64,000 bases of DNA from Actinotalea lenta (lineage in GTDB: Bacteria; Actinomycetota; Actinomycetes; Actinomycetales; Cellulomonadaceae): assembly GCF_030586465.1 (NCBI RefSeq), contig NZ_JAUQYP010000001.1, positions 2,569,946 through 2,633,945 of the forward strand, in the 5' to 3' direction. Below the pieces are notes generated by a model. It was given only the letters and a program-made list of their open reading frames with translations, was not told the DNA's origin and made no database searches. Shown in pieces: positions 29,733 through 37,253 of the stretch. The position numbers and the translations under genes are program-made. How positions within the stretch are numbered: the first letter of the stretch is position 1; every line of letters begins with the position of its first letter.

Positions 29733-30402
29733 CTGGCAGATGCCGCCCGAGCTGGCCCAGGTCGCTCAGCTGGACCACGACCGGACGGACCGCCGCGGGT
29801 ACCCCGAGGCCGTCTACTGCCAGCACAAGTCGCCCGCACAGGTCGCCGCCATCGCGCGGGAGCTGGTCGAGCGGGGCAGCCCCACGCTGTTCACGCGTGC
29901 CGACGCCGCGCGTGCTGACGCCGTGCTGTCCGTCGCGCCGGAGGCGTTCCACGACGCGGAGGCCGGGCTGCTCGCGTGGCCACCGTCACCGCCCGACCCG
30001 TCCGGGGGCCTGGTCGTGGTCGCCGCCGCGGGAACCTCCGACCTGCCGGTGGCCCGCGAGGCACAGCTCACGGCGACCTACCTCGGCCGGCGAGCCGAGC
30101 TCGTGATGGACGTCGGCGTCGCGGGCCTGCACCGAGTGCTGGGGCGCCTGGACCTGCTGCGCGAGGCGAGCGTCGTCGTGGTCGTCGCCGGGATGGACGG
30201 CGCGCTGCCGAGCGTGGTCGCAGGTCTGGTCAGGGCGCCCGTGGTGGCCGTGCCGACGTCGGTCGGCTACGGCGCGGCCTTCGAAGGTCTCACGGCTCTG
30301 CTCACGATGCTCAACTCGTGCGCACCCGGGGTCTCGGTGGTCAACATCGACAACGGGTACGGCGCCGGGCATCTGGCCGCGCAGATCTCCGAGGGACGCT
30401 GA
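29725..30402 (+). CDS. larB: LarB, nickel-pincer cofactor precursor carboxylase/hydrolase
   Basis: Carboxylates and hydrolyses nicotinic acid adenine dinucleotide in the first step of cofactor synthesis. The 225-residue protein carries the PurE-like core: AAGTSDLPVAREAQLTA, DVGVAGLHRVL, VVAGMDGALPSVVAGLV, VAVPTSVGYGA, and the end motif VVNIDNGYGAG, all diagnostic of LarB. GTG at 29725 overlaps the end of larE; an internal ATG at 29740 is an alternative start. Convergent with larC, 23 bases between stops. Confidence 0.95.
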   Translation: MADWQMPPELAQVAQLDHDRTDRRGYPEAVYCQHKSPAQVAAIARELVERGSPTLFTRADAARADAVLSVAPEAFHDAEAGLLAWPPSPPDPSGGLVVVAAAGTSDLPVAREAQLTATYLGRRAELVMDVGVAGLHRVLGRLDLLREASVVVVVAGMDGALPSVVAGLVRAPVVAVPTSVGYGAAFEGLTALLTMLNSCAPGVSVVNIDNGYGAGHLAAQISEGR

Positions 30403-30425
30403 GCCGGGCGCGTCGGCCGGCGGCG

Positions 30426-31661
30426 TCACTCGAGCGCTCGGCCCACCCGGTAGCCGGCGGCATCTGCTGAGGCGATCGTCCGCGCGAGCACGCTGCGCTC
30501 GGGCTCCCCGAGGTCCCGCGCGGCGCGGGCGACGTCGTCGAACTCCGGGGTGACGCTCGCGATCGCGCCCGCCCGGGTGCCGATCTTGACCCGCACCGGG
30601 ACGCCATCCACCTCCACCGTTCGCCAGGTGCGCTCGAGCGCCGCCCGGTCGAGCGTCGAGCGTCGCACGCCCAGGGTCGGGACGAGGGCGAAGGCCCGGG
30701 CCATGAGGTGATCGGCACGGTCCGGCGCCGCCAGGACGGCGAGGGTGTGGGCCGGGCGGCCCTTCTTCATCACGATCGGGGTCAGCCAGGCGTCGAGGGC
30801 GCCGTCGCTCATCAGGCCGGCGAGCACTCCGGGCCACAGCCTGGGGTCGAGGTCGTCGACGTTGGCCTCCAGGAGCACGACCCGCTCGGTCGGGGACGTC
30901 TGGGTGCCGACGACGACCCGCACGACATTGGGCCGCTCGGGCACGTCACGCGTGCCGGCGCCCACCCCCACCGCCGCGGGGACCAGGTCGGGCAGCGGCT
31001 CGCAGGCCTCGGCGAGCGCGACGACCAGGGCCATGCCGGTGGGCGTCGCGAGCTCTCCCTGGCCGCCTGCGCGGACCTGCCAGCCGCGCGCGAGCTCGAG
31101 CACCGCAGGGACCGGCACGGGCATCTCGCCGTGAGCGGCGCGGACGGTGCCCGAACCCAGGGCGACGGGCCCGGCCGTGATCGTGTGCACGCCGAGCGCC
31201 TCCAGGGCCACACAGACGCCGACCACGTCGGCGATCGAGTCCCAGGCGCCGACCTCGTGGAAGTGCACCTGCTCGACGTCGACGCCGTGCGCACGCGCTT
31301 CCGCCTCGGCGATCCTGGCGAACACGGCGGTCGCACGACGGGTGGCCGCGCCGGGGAGCCGGGCCTGCGAGAGCAGCCGCCGGATCTCGGTCCAGTGGCG
31401 GTGCGGCGGGTCGGGCACCAGCGAGGTCACGTCGACCTTCGTCGCTCGCATGCCGGCCCGCTCGACCTCGGTCTGCGTGAGTCGGACGGCGCCGGGGATC
31501 ACCGCGTCCACGCCGGCTTGGATGGTCTCGAGGGATGCCCCGGCGTCGACGAGCGCGCCGAGCAGCATGTCCCCCGCCACTCCGGCGGCGGCGTCGATCC
31601 ACAGCCGCCGGCCTGGCTGCTCGTCCCCGCGGCGTGCCGGCCGGGTCGCGTCGTCGTGCAC
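30426..31661 (-). CDS. larC: LarC, nickel insertase for the pincer cofactor
   Basis: Inserts nickel into the sulfurated nucleotide in a CTP-dependent reaction. The 411-residue protein (DUF111 family) has the N-terminal WIDAAAGVAGDMLLGALVDAG, HFHEVGAWDSIADVVG (metal-site histidines), ELATPTGMALV and the C-terminal LLEANVDDLDPRLW and MKKGRPAHTL motifs. It is one continuous frame, unlike Lactobacillus plantarum larC, which needs a programmed frameshift. Start GTG 31661, 22 bases after the last ABC-transporter gene, so it is the tail of that operon. Confidence 0.93.
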   Translation of the reverse strand: MHDDATRPARRGDEQPGRRLWIDAAAGVAGDMLLGALVDAGASLETIQAGVDAVIPGAVRLTQTEVERAGMRATKVDVTSLVPDPPHRHWTEIRRLLSQARLPGAATRRATAVFARIAEAEARAHGVDVEQVHFHEVGAWDSIADVVGVCVALEALGVHTITAGPVALGSGTVRAAHGEMPVPVPAVLELARGWQVRAGGQGELATPTGMALVVALAEACEPLPDLVPAAVGVGAGTRDVPERPNVVRVVVGTQTSPTERVVLLEANVDDLDPRLWPGVLAGLMSDGALDAWLTPIVMKKGRPAHTLAVLAAPDRADHLMARAFALVPTLGVRRSTLDRAALERTWRTVEVDGVPVRVKIGTRAGAIASVTPEFDDVARAARDLGEPERSVLARTIASADAAGYRVGRALE

Positions 31662-31683
31662 GTCGGGAACGCTAGCCCAGGAC

Positions 31684-32523
31684 TCAGGCCGCCTGCGCGG
31701 CCGCGTGCGCCCGTCGGGCCTCGCGCTTGGCCGCCTGCCGGTCCGGGTCGGGCACTGGCGAGGCGAGCAGGAGCCGCTGGGTGTAGGGGTGGTCGGGCTT
31801 CTCGGTGACGTGTCGCGCCTCACCCTGCTCGACGATCTCGCCCTGGTACATCACGGCCACGCGGTGGCTGACGTGGCGCACGACGTCCAGGTCGTGGGAG
31901 ACGAACAGGTAGGACACCCCGGTGGTCTGCTGGATCTCGAGGAGCAGGTCGAGCACCCGTGCCTGAGTCGACAGGTCCAGGGCGCTGACGGGCTCGTCGC
32001 ACACGATCAGCTTCGGCCGCAGGGCCAGTGCGCGCGCGATCGCGACGCGTTGGCGCTGCCCGCCGGAGAACTCGCGCGGCACACGGCTCATCGCGTCCTG
32101 GGGCAGGTGCACCCGGTCGAGCAGCTCTTTGACACGCGCGCGGGCCTCAGTTCCGGTGATGCCCTGGATGCCCAGCGGCTCGGCGAGGATGTCGCCCACG
32201 GTGAGCGAGGGGTTGAGCGAGGTGTAGGGGTCCTGGAAGACCACCTGCAGGTGCCGGCTGAGCGCCCTGCGGTCCTTGCGGGACGCGTGGCTGATGTCCT
32301 GACCGTCGAAGGTGATCGTGCCCTGCGTCACCGGCGCCAGGCCGAGGACGGCTCGACCGAGGGTGGTCTTGCCGGATCCGGACTCGCCGACGAGGCCGAG
32401 GGTCTGGCCGGCACCGATCTCGATCGAGACGCCGTGCAGGACACGGAAGGGCTTGGCGAACATTGCCTTGCCGGGGTACTCGACCACGAGGTCGTCGACG
32501 GTCAACAACGTATCGGTGGTCAT
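31684..32523 (-). CDS. Oligopeptide/nickel-type ABC transporter ATPase (second ATPase)
   Basis: A 279-residue ATP-binding subunit of the DppF/OppF/NikE type. Walker A GESGSGKTT, Q-loop VFQDPYTSLNP, signature SGGQRQR, Walker B LIVCDEPVSALD, H-loop VSHDL, and the C-terminal extension HPYTQRLLLASPVPDP typical of this subfamily. Its ATG at 32523 overlaps the stop of the permease-ATPase fusion (ATGA). It pairs with the ATPase half of that fusion. larC follows after 22 bases, which may mean nickel import or simple regulon grouping. Confidence 0.93.
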   Translation of the reverse strand: MTTDTLLTVDDLVVEYPGKAMFAKPFRVLHGVSIEIGAGQTLGLVGESGSGKTTLGRAVLGLAPVTQGTITFDGQDISHASRKDRRALSRHLQVVFQDPYTSLNPSLTVGDILAEPLGIQGITGTEARARVKELLDRVHLPQDAMSRVPREFSGGQRQRVAIARALALRPKLIVCDEPVSALDLSTQARVLDLLLEIQQTTGVSYLFVSHDLDVVRHVSHRVAVMYQGEIVEQGEARHVTEKPDHPYTQRLLLASPVPDPDRQAAKREARRAHAAAQAA

Positions 32524-34352
32524 CGGTCGCTCCCTGCGGTGGAGTCGGCGAGCAGGTGGGTCATCGGAGTCTTGCCCTCGAGCATCGAGGACAGCAGCAT
32601 CCGCGTGTAGGGGTGCTGTGGCGCGTGCAGGATCTGCCGGACCGCGCCGGTCTCGACGAGGCTGCCGTCCTGCATCACGAGGACCCGGTCGCACATGTCG
32701 GCCACGACGCCGAAGTTGTGCGTGACGATGATGATGCCGATCTTCAGGCGCTGCTGGAGCTCACGCATCACGTCGAGCACCTCGGCTTGGACCGTGACGT
32801 CGAGCGCGGTGGTCGGCTCGTCCGCGATGATCAGGTCCGGCTCGCAGGAGATCGCGCCGGCGATCAGCACGCGCTGGGCCATGCCGCCGGAGACCTCGTG
32901 CGGGTAGGCGTGGTAGGTGCGGTTCGGGTCGGGGATGCCGACGCTGGCCAGGAGCTGGAGTGCGCGCTGCTTGGCCGCCTTCTTCGACAGGCCCATGACG
33001 GTGACCATCGGCCGGCTCAGCTGGGCACCGATCGTGAACGCCGGGTCCAGGTTGGACATGGGTTCCTGCGGGATGTACCCGATCCGCTTGCCGCGCAGCG
33101 GGGCCAGTCGCGACTGCGTGACGTGGTCCTCGCCCGGCGCCACGGTGTAGGCGCCGTCGAACTGGATCGCGCCGCGCGTGAGGATCGCGTTGTCGGGCAG
33201 GAGCCCGAGGATCGAGAACGCCGTCTGGGACTTGCCGGACCCCGACTCACCGACGATGCCGACGACCTCGTCCCGGTCGACGTGGAAGCTGACGCCGTCG
33301 ACCACGACCTTGCGACCGCCCCTGGGCTGGGGGTAGGCGACCTGGAGGTCGGTGACCTTGAGCAGGTGGTGCTCGGTGCCGACCTCGACTGCGACCGGGC
33401 GCGCGCGGCGTCCTCCAGCGGGCTTGGCCCGCTTCTCCTTGGTCTTCTCGAGGTCCTCGAGCGAGTCGCGCAGAGCGTTGCCCAGCAGCACGAACCCGCC
33501 GATGACCAGGGTGATGGCGAGGGAGGACCAGAGCAGCGAGATCGGCTGGCGGTAGATGTTCTTGAAGCCGTCGCTGACCATCACGCCCCAGGTCGGCACC
33601 GTCGGGTCGCCCAGTCCGAGGAAGTCCAGCGAGGACGCCACGGTGATGGAGAGCCCGGCGACGATGGCGGTCTGGATGATGATCGGCGCACGCACGACGG
33701 ACAGGACGTGGCGGGAGATGATCCGCCCGTCCGAGAGCCCGGAGACACGTGCGGCGTCGACGTACAGCTCGTTGCGCACGGACTGCACGGCTGTGCGCGT
33801 GAGCCGGTAGTACCCGGGACTGAGCAGCACGCCGAAGATCACCATCGAGATCCACACCGACGGGCCGACTGCCGCACGGACGGCGAGCAGGACGATGATC
33901 GCCGGCAGGGACATCAGCACGTTCGTCGACCAGTTGGCGACGCCGTCGAAGATCCCGCCGTAGTAGCCGGCGACCAGGCCGGAGGGCAGGCCGATCGCGA
34001 TGGCGACGACTGCGGCGACGGCTGCGGCGGCGAGGGTCAGGCGGGAGCCGAAGACCAGGCGGGCCCAGATGTCGCGGCCGGCGCTGTCGGTGCCGAGCAG
34101 GTGGTCGCCGCCCGGGGGCAGGAGGACCGCGGTGAGGTCGGCGTGGTTCGGGTCCTGGGAGGTCAGCAGGGGTGCGAGCAGCGCCATGAGGACCACACCG
34201 GCGAGGATGACGAGCGCGATGAGTCCCGTCGGGCTCTTCAGGAGCCGGCGCAGCGGCGAGGACCGCAGGACGTGACCGGACTGGCCGGATGGCGCTGCTG
34301 CTGCGGGCGCGGTTCCGCCGTCGACTCGGGGCGAGCTGGTGGAGTCGGTCAT
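32520..34352 (-). CDS. Fused ABC permease (DppC-type) and ATPase (DppD-type)
   Basis: A 610-residue fusion. Residues ~1-290 are a DppC-like permease: N-terminal cytoplasmic tail, TM1, LLGTDSAGRDIWARLVFGSR, five more helices and the EAA-like loop AARVSGLSDGRIISRHVL. Residues ~330-610 are an ATPase: Walker A GESGSGKSQ, Q-loop YIPQEPMSNLDP, signature VSGGMAQR, Walker B LIIADEPTTALD, H-loop VTHNF. Start ATG 34352 overlaps the upstream permease stop (ATGA), and its stop overlaps the next ATPase. Such fusions occur in actinobacteria. I checked that one frame runs through both halves. Confidence 0.92.
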   Translation of the reverse strand: MTDSTSSPRVDGGTAPAAAAPSGQSGHVLRSSPLRRLLKSPTGLIALVILAGVVLMALLAPLLTSQDPNHADLTAVLLPPGGDHLLGTDSAGRDIWARLVFGSRLTLAAAAVAAVVAIAIGLPSGLVAGYYGGIFDGVANWSTNVLMSLPAIIVLLAVRAAVGPSVWISMVIFGVLLSPGYYRLTRTAVQSVRNELYVDAARVSGLSDGRIISRHVLSVVRAPIIIQTAIVAGLSITVASSLDFLGLGDPTVPTWGVMVSDGFKNIYRQPISLLWSSLAITLVIGGFVLLGNALRDSLEDLEKTKEKRAKPAGGRRARPVAVEVGTEHHLLKVTDLQVAYPQPRGGRKVVVDGVSFHVDRDEVVGIVGESGSGKSQTAFSILGLLPDNAILTRGAIQFDGAYTVAPGEDHVTQSRLAPLRGKRIGYIPQEPMSNLDPAFTIGAQLSRPMVTVMGLSKKAAKQRALQLLASVGIPDPNRTYHAYPHEVSGGMAQRVLIAGAISCEPDLIIADEPTTALDVTVQAEVLDVMRELQQRLKIGIIIVTHNFGVVADMCDRVLVMQDGSLVETGAVRQILHAPQHPYTRMLLSSMLEGKTPMTHLLADSTAGSDR

Positions 34353-35290
34353 GACACACGCACCTTCGGGTTGAGCCAGCCGTTGATGATGTCCACGATC
34401 AGGTTGACCACGATCACGACGACGACGGTGTAGATCACGACGCCCATCACGATGGGCAGGTCGCCCTTTGTTGTCGCGTCGACGGCGAGCCGGCCCATGC
34501 CGGGTATGGCGAAGATCGACTCGATGATCACCACGCCGCCGAGCAGACCGATGAACTGCAGGCTGAGGACCGTCAGACCGGCGGGCGCGGCCGAGCGGAG
34601 CACGTGCTTGAACAGGATCTCGCGTTCGGAGATGCCTCGGCTGCGCAGTGTGCGCACGTAGTCCTGATCGAGCTGGCGGATGAACGCACTGCGGATCTGT
34701 TGTGCGGCGCTGGCGAGCCCGTTGATCACGAGGGCGATGACCGGGAGGGTCAGTGACCCGACCCAGGTCTGGACGCCTGAGCCTGGCGAGATGTTGGAGA
34801 CCGCGTTGAAGACCTGCCACGTGATCGCCAACAACCACACCAGCAGCACCCCGATGACGAAGCCGGGGATCGAGTTCCCGACGATCGCGAGCACCTGGAC
34901 AGCGCTGTCGACCCACCCCCGCCGGACGGCGGCGAGCATACCGAGCAGTGTGGCGAAGACTGCGATGAGCAGGATCGACGCGATGACCATGGCCAGCGTG
35001 ACCGGCAGACGGCTTCCGATCGCCGTGAACACCGGCTCGTTGGTGAAGAAGGACTTGCCGAAGTCGAGGTGCACAGCCCCCGAGAGCCAGTCACCGAGCC
35101 GGGTGAGGACCGGCTGGTCGAGGCCGAGCTCGGCGTTCTTGGCCGCCACCGCATCGGGTGTGGCCTGGTCGCCCAGGATGTTGCGCGCCACGTTGCCCGC
35201 GGACAGGTTCAGCAGGACGAACGTGAGGACGGCAACGACGATCAGGACAGCGACCCCGGAGGCGAGGCGCCTGAGGATCATGGTGAGCAT
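34349..35290 (-). CDS. ABC transporter permease, DppB type
   Basis: A 313-residue inner-membrane permease with six helices, the N-terminal RRLASGVAVLIVVAVLTFVLLNLSAG signal-anchor-like segment (shortened here to LIVVAVLTFVLL), LDFGKSFFTNEPV, and the EAA loop YVRTLRSRGISEREILFKHVL for ATPase docking. ATG at 35290; an in-frame ATG at 35281 is possible. Forms the membrane pore with the permease half of the fusion protein. It is separated from the binding-protein gene upstream by a strong hairpin. Confidence 0.92.
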   Translation of the reverse strand: MLTMILRRLASGVAVLIVVAVLTFVLLNLSAGNVARNILGDQATPDAVAAKNAELGLDQPVLTRLGDWLSGAVHLDFGKSFFTNEPVFTAIGSRLPVTLAMVIASILLIAVFATLLGMLAAVRRGWVDSAVQVLAIVGNSIPGFVIGVLLVWLLAITWQVFNAVSNISPGSGVQTWVGSLTLPVIALVINGLASAAQQIRSAFIRQLDQDYVRTLRSRGISEREILFKHVLRSAAPAGLTVLSLQFIGLLGGVVIIESIFAIPGMGRLAVDATTKGDLPIVMGVVIYTVVVVIVVNLIVDIINGWLNPKVRVS

Positions 35291-35321
35291 GGTCGGCTCC
35301 GTTGCTGACGAGTGAAGGGAT

Positions 35322-35351
35322 GGCCGGGGGCGGGGAGCCCCGCCCCCGGCC
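35322..35351 (-). terminator. Intercistronic hairpin between the binding protein and permease genes
   Basis: GGCCGGGGGCGGGG and its exact complement leave a 2-base centre (effectively a 13-bp stem with a 4-base loop), 7 bases after the binding-protein stop. Inside an operon this would act as a partial terminator or 3' stabiliser, raising binding protein over permease. Confidence 0.75.
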
Positions 35352-35358
35352 AGGCCGA

Positions 35359-36918
35359 TCAGGAGACCGGGCTGTAGTTGTAGATCGACGGCACCGCCAT
35401 CTGGACCTGCGCGACCACGGCGACCTTGGACGCGTCGTAGTAGTACAGCTGGCTGGGCCGGAACCACGGGGCGAACCAGGCGTTCTCGGTGACGTAACGG
35501 TTCAGCGCCTGGGCAGCCTCGGCGTCGTCCCCGTTGGTCCGTAGCGCTTGCGCGGCGGCCTGGATCTCGGGGCTCGTCGACTTGAACGGGTTGTACAGCG
35601 TGGTGTCGGACAGGAGCTGCTGGTAGGCGACCCAGGTGGGCCCCTGGAACAGGGAGAACCACGCCGCCGCGAAGTTGCCCTTGCCGAGCTCGCCCTGGTA
35701 GTCCGCAATCGGTACCTGGGTCTGCTTGACGGTGATGCCGACGTCGGCGAGCTGCTGGGCGACGAAGGTGAGGATCGTCTCGCCGCCGGGCGTGAACAGG
35801 GGCATCTCGATGGTCAAGCCATTGGCGTAGCCGGCGTCGGCGAGCAGCTGCTTGGCCTTCGCCGGGTCGTAGGTGTAGTACGTGTCGAGCTCAGGCACGT
35901 ACGCCGAGGAGTCGGGCCCGAACACCTGGCTCGTGACCTCACCCTTGCCTCCGCCCAGCTGCGCGAGCAGGTTCTTGCGGTCGAAGGCGTAGTTGATCGC
36001 CTGGCGCACCCGCACGTCCTTGAGAGCGGGGTTGAGCGTGCCGTCGCGGTCGAACAGGAGCAGGCCCTGCCAGTCGGTGGCGTACTCCAGCAAGGTCTTG
36101 CCCGCCCCCTCGGCCTGCTGGAACGTGGTTCCGTCGAGGAGCGTTGCGTCGACCTCGCCTGTCACGAGGGCGTTGACGCGCGCCGTGACGTCGGGCAGGA
36201 GCTTGAGGTCGATCTCGTCCCACTTCTGCAGGTCCGGGTTCCAGTACCCGTCGCGCGCGACGAACACGTACTGCGAGCCGACCACGGACTTGTCGGCGAC
36301 CATCGTGTACGGGCCGGTGCCGACCGGGAGGCGGTCCATCGCGTCGGTACCGAGGGAGTCGGGGCTGCCCATCAGCCCCAGGGCCTGGGACAGGTAGTAC
36401 TCCATCGCCGGGTCGGGCTCGGAGAGGGTGATGTCGACGGTGTCGGCGTCCACCGCGGTGACCGAGTCGATGGCGGTCGCCATGCCGGCCTGGGGCCCGT
36501 TGTCAGTCTTGAAGTGCTCGATGTTGGCGACCACCGCGTCGGCGTTGAACGGGGCGCCGTCGGAGAACGTCACGTCGGTGCGCAGGTTGAGCTCGAGGAC
36601 GGTCTTCGCGTCGTCGGTGTACGACCAGTCGGTGGCGAGCATCGGTGCGAGCGTCCCGTCGGGCTCGCGCAGGATGAGGCTGTCGTAGGCGAGCTGGAAG
36701 GGCTGCAGGCGGTGTCCGACGTGAGCCTGGGCGGGGTCCCAGCTCTGCGGCTCCTGAAGGATGCCCAGGGTGAGGGTCCCGCCGCGGTCGGAGCCGCCGC
36801 CGGCGGGCGCCGAGCTGGAGTCGCTCGGGGTCGTCCCGCCACCGGAGGCGCAGGCCGCCAGGGTCAGTGCGACGACCGACGCGAGGCCGGCCGCTGCGAA
36901 AGGCGTTCGTGACTTCAT
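35359..36918 (-). CDS. Lipoprotein substrate-binding protein, ABC family 5 (peptide/nickel class)
   Basis: A 519-residue extracytoplasmic binding protein. The signal peptide ends in a lipobox (TLAAC, near residues 19-23), followed by a Gly/Ser-rich linker. The SBP_bac_5 fold is recognised from LTLGILQEPQSWDPA, LRTDVTFSDGAPFNADAVV, VGTGPYTM and VRVRQAINYAFDRKNLL. The family binds peptides, nickel chelates or oligosaccharides; the ligand cannot be read from sequence. Context offers two options: nickel for the LarA cofactor, or glucuronide oligosaccharides. ATG 36918; operator about 137 bases upstream. Confidence 0.9.
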   Translation of the reverse strand: MKSRTPFAAAGLASVVALTLAACASGGGTTPSDSSSAPAGGGSDRGGTLTLGILQEPQSWDPAQAHVGHRLQPFQLAYDSLILREPDGTLAPMLATDWSYTDDAKTVLELNLRTDVTFSDGAPFNADAVVANIEHFKTDNGPQAGMATAIDSVTAVDADTVDITLSEPDPAMEYYLSQALGLMGSPDSLGTDAMDRLPVGTGPYTMVADKSVVGSQYVFVARDGYWNPDLQKWDEIDLKLLPDVTARVNALVTGEVDATLLDGTTFQQAEGAGKTLLEYATDWQGLLLFDRDGTLNPALKDVRVRQAINYAFDRKNLLAQLGGGKGEVTSQVFGPDSSAYVPELDTYYTYDPAKAKQLLADAGYANGLTIEMPLFTPGGETILTFVAQQLADVGITVKQTQVPIADYQGELGKGNFAAAWFSLFQGPTWVAYQQLLSDTTLYNPFKSTSPEIQAAAQALRTNGDDAEAAQALNRYVTENAWFAPWFRPSQLYYYDASKVAVVAQVQMAVPSIYNYSPVS

Positions 36919-37054
36919 CGTCGTTCCTTTGCATCTCAGTCCCGAGGGACGCTGGTGGGCCTCCGAATGCCGCCGGTGAGCCCTCGTGATGGACGCCGAG
37001 TACCTCTGGCCCGGTGCCCGTCGTGGGTCCAGTACGACAGTCGGGCCGTCCCGA

Positions 37055-37070
37055 CAGCAACCGGTTGCCA
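37055..37070. promoter_or_regulatory. LacI operator upstream of the ABC transporter-larC operon
   Basis: CAGCAACCGGTTGCCA matches 14 of 16 consensus positions. It lies in the 335-base gap between the GH3 gene and the binding-protein gene, placing the transporter and larC in the same regulon. The gap otherwise holds the two hairpins listed at 37125 and 37179 and no gene. Confidence 0.65.
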
Positions 37071-37124
37071 CGTGTTGCACCGGTGGTCCCGGAGCGCTCG
37101 TGCACCGCCCGAGCGCGTCGCCCG

Positions 37125-37150
37125 CCTCTGACATCTGCGCAGGTCAGAGG
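37125..37150 (-). terminator. Second hairpin downstream of the GH3 gene
   Basis: CCTCTGAC and GTCAGAGG form an 8-bp stem around a 10-base loop that itself contains CTGCGCAG. It lies downstream of the stronger hairpin at 37179 on the same strand and may be an accessory terminator or an mRNA leader structure of the transporter operon. Confidence 0.4.
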
Positions 37151-37178
37151 GCGCCTGCGTGTGCGAGCACGCCGAAGC

Positions 37179-37210
37179 CCGGTGGGGCCCTCGTGAGAGC
37201 TCCCCACCGG
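37179..37210 (-). terminator. Hairpin terminator after the GH3 gene
   Basis: CCGGTGGGG pairs perfectly with CCCCACCGG across a 14-base centre that contains a further CTC/GAG pairing. It begins 43 bases after the GH3 stop and precedes the promoter region of the transporter operon. Confidence 0.65.
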
Positions 37211-37253
37211 TGCTCGGCGGATGGTTGGTGGCCTGCGGGCCGGACCTGTCGGG

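Noticed and set aside
30426-31661. Programmed frameshift in larC, as in Lactobacillus plantarum
   Set aside because: Here the N- and C-terminal LarC motifs lie in one uninterrupted frame.
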